Shown here: positions 63,420-64,000 of the stretch, in pieces
Numbering within the stretch: position 1 is the first letter of the stretch
Layout: each line of letters begins with the position of its first letter
Assembly (NCBI GenBank): GCA_002363615.1
Contig: DEWK01000020.1
Location: 75,038-139,037 of the forward strand
Direction of reading: 5' to 3'
Origin: Lachnospira sp. UBA3212
Lineage (GTDB): Bacteria > Bacillota > Clostridia > Lachnospirales > Lachnospiraceae
DNA length: 64,000 bases
Program-made: the position numbers and the translations under genes
The notes under the pieces: model-generated
What the model was told of the DNA's origin: nothing
The model's input: the letters and a program-made list of their open reading frames with translations, nothing else
Databases searched by the model: none

Positions 63420-63926
63420 TTACTCCGTTCCTTCTACATTCTTGTTCTTATCTACTTTATGGGTGATCTCCCGAACTTCCAGCAAATCCTCCACTGTTTT
63501 ATCATTCAAATACATAATCATACCGGGGCCTAAATCTGCTGTAGGTCTTGCAATAAAATCAAAGGACTCATAGAAACCTTCTCGTCCCTTTTTACACATT
63601 AAATCTAACATCAATTCCGTTCCTGGTTCCCGTAGGGATTCTGCATATTCAATTAACCTTTCGATGATCATCTTTCCAATGCCCAGGTTTCTACTTTCCG
63701 GATGTCTTACCAAGTCTTGAATATAGCATACAACTGCACCATCTCCTACTAGACGTCCCATTCCCACGGCCCGGGTTCCAAGGTAGGCGGTTATGGTATA
63801 AAGACTGTTCTTTAGGGCAGTCTCTGCCTGTCGTCTTGAAAGCTTCTTCCAATTCACGGAAGCCCGCAGATAAAGATAGGTATCCACGTCTAATTTATTC
63901 TCAACCAAAAGGATCTTTTCCTTCAT
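63420..63926 (-). CDS. GNAT family N-acetyltransferase
   Basis: 168 residues. The acetyl-CoA loop is seen in VRHPESRNLGIGKMIIERLI, with GMGRLVGDGAVVCYIQDLV before it. The substrate cannot be inferred. GGAGCGGTAATT precedes the ATG, and the gene ends two bases before the topoisomerase B gene, so they are co-transcribed. The upstream region carries a short direct repeat. Confidence 0.9.
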   Translation of the reverse strand: MKEKILLVENKLDVDTYLYLRASVNWKKLSRRQAETALKNSLYTITAYLGTRAVGMGRLVGDGAVVCYIQDLVRHPESRNLGIGKMIIERLIEYAESLREPGTELMLDLMCKKGREGFYESFDFIARPTADLGPGMIMYLNDKTVEDLLEVREITHKVDKNKNVEGTE

Positions 63927-63950
63927 AATTACCGCTCCAAAACCCTGTTC

Positions 63951-63994
63951 TTTACAATCTATAAATCGTCTTTTTATCTTGAATTTACAATCTA
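63951..63994. repeat. 11-bp direct repeat upstream of the GNAT-topoisomerase operon
   Basis: The sequence TTTACAATCTA occurs at 63951-63961 and again at 63984-63994, a spacing of 33 bp (about three helical turns). Such spacing is compatible with a regulator binding site, but the window ends here and no promoter can be fixed. Confidence 0.3.
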
Positions 63995-64000
63995 AGTGCA

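Noticed and set aside
1..64000. tRNA, 16S/23S rRNA, CRISPR arrays, intact insertion sequence
   Set aside because: I saw no cloverleaf genes, rRNA motifs, evenly spaced repeats or transposase genes anywhere in the window, but this is a reading by eye and not a search.

Overview
The window reads as one chromosomal segment of a low-GC Gram-positive anaerobe of the Clostridia, most like Lachnospiraceae. The reasons are gene content and order: a PolC-type replicase, fused SecDF, HemZ, a dnaG-rpoD-trmK cluster, pyrBI with a regulatory subunit, strong AGGAGG-type ribosome sites, and a Gram-positive heterodimeric ABC exporter. Most genes are on the minus strand. No tRNA, 16S/23S rRNA, CRISPR array, prophage or intact insertion sequence was seen. 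The assignment is an inference from gene content; no 16S sequence is present.

Layout: 1-1.7 kb has the end of a CLC-type anion transporter and a lone type IV prepilin. 1.9-9.6 kb has glyA and then a group that looks like a peptidoglycan cross-bridge cassette. On the minus strand are an Asp/Glu racemase and asparagine synthetase; divergently on the plus strand are an ATP-grasp ligase of the D-aspartate ligase type and a lysine-type MurE. A DUF2520 dehydrogenase-like gene sits between them. 9.7-13.8 kb is an AT-rich accessory island: a small secreted four-cysteine protein, an attenuator, a lipoprotein, and an ABC-2 transporter whose ATPase gene is frameshifted in a G7 tract. The island borders a piece resembling an IS3-family terminus and other inverted repeats.

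13.8-25.4 kb is a housekeeping run (SGNH hydrolase, aspS, hisS, hemZ fused to an HD-GYP-like domain, a metallo-beta-lactamase-fold hydrolase, relA, apt, recJ). It is followed by secDF, a CBS/CorC membrane protein, and on the plus strand pyrB-pyrI and the RNase P RNA gene. 31-36.4 kb holds nucleoside kinase, trmK, rpoD and dnaG. 36.5-46.4 kb is more variable: a GH43 arabinanase-like enzyme, a radical SAM activase, a heterodimeric ABC exporter, lgt, a DUF2264 protein, a small membrane protein and a membrane-anchored phosphodiester glycosidase.

46.5-57.7 kb is the long pyrH-frr-uppS-cdsA-dxr-rseP-ispG-polC run, transcribed from a recognisable promoter before pyrH. It joins translation, isoprenoid/undecaprenyl and phospholipid synthesis, membrane proteolysis and replication. 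The last part holds a cysteine desulfurase, both subunits of a type IIA topoisomerase (ParC/ParE-like) and a GNAT acetyltransferase.

The most interesting item is the predicted D-aspartate/D-asparagine cross-bridge cassette with a lysine-type MurE, because many Clostridia use meso-diaminopimelate. Next are the HemZ-HD fusion and the secreted-protein/ABC island.
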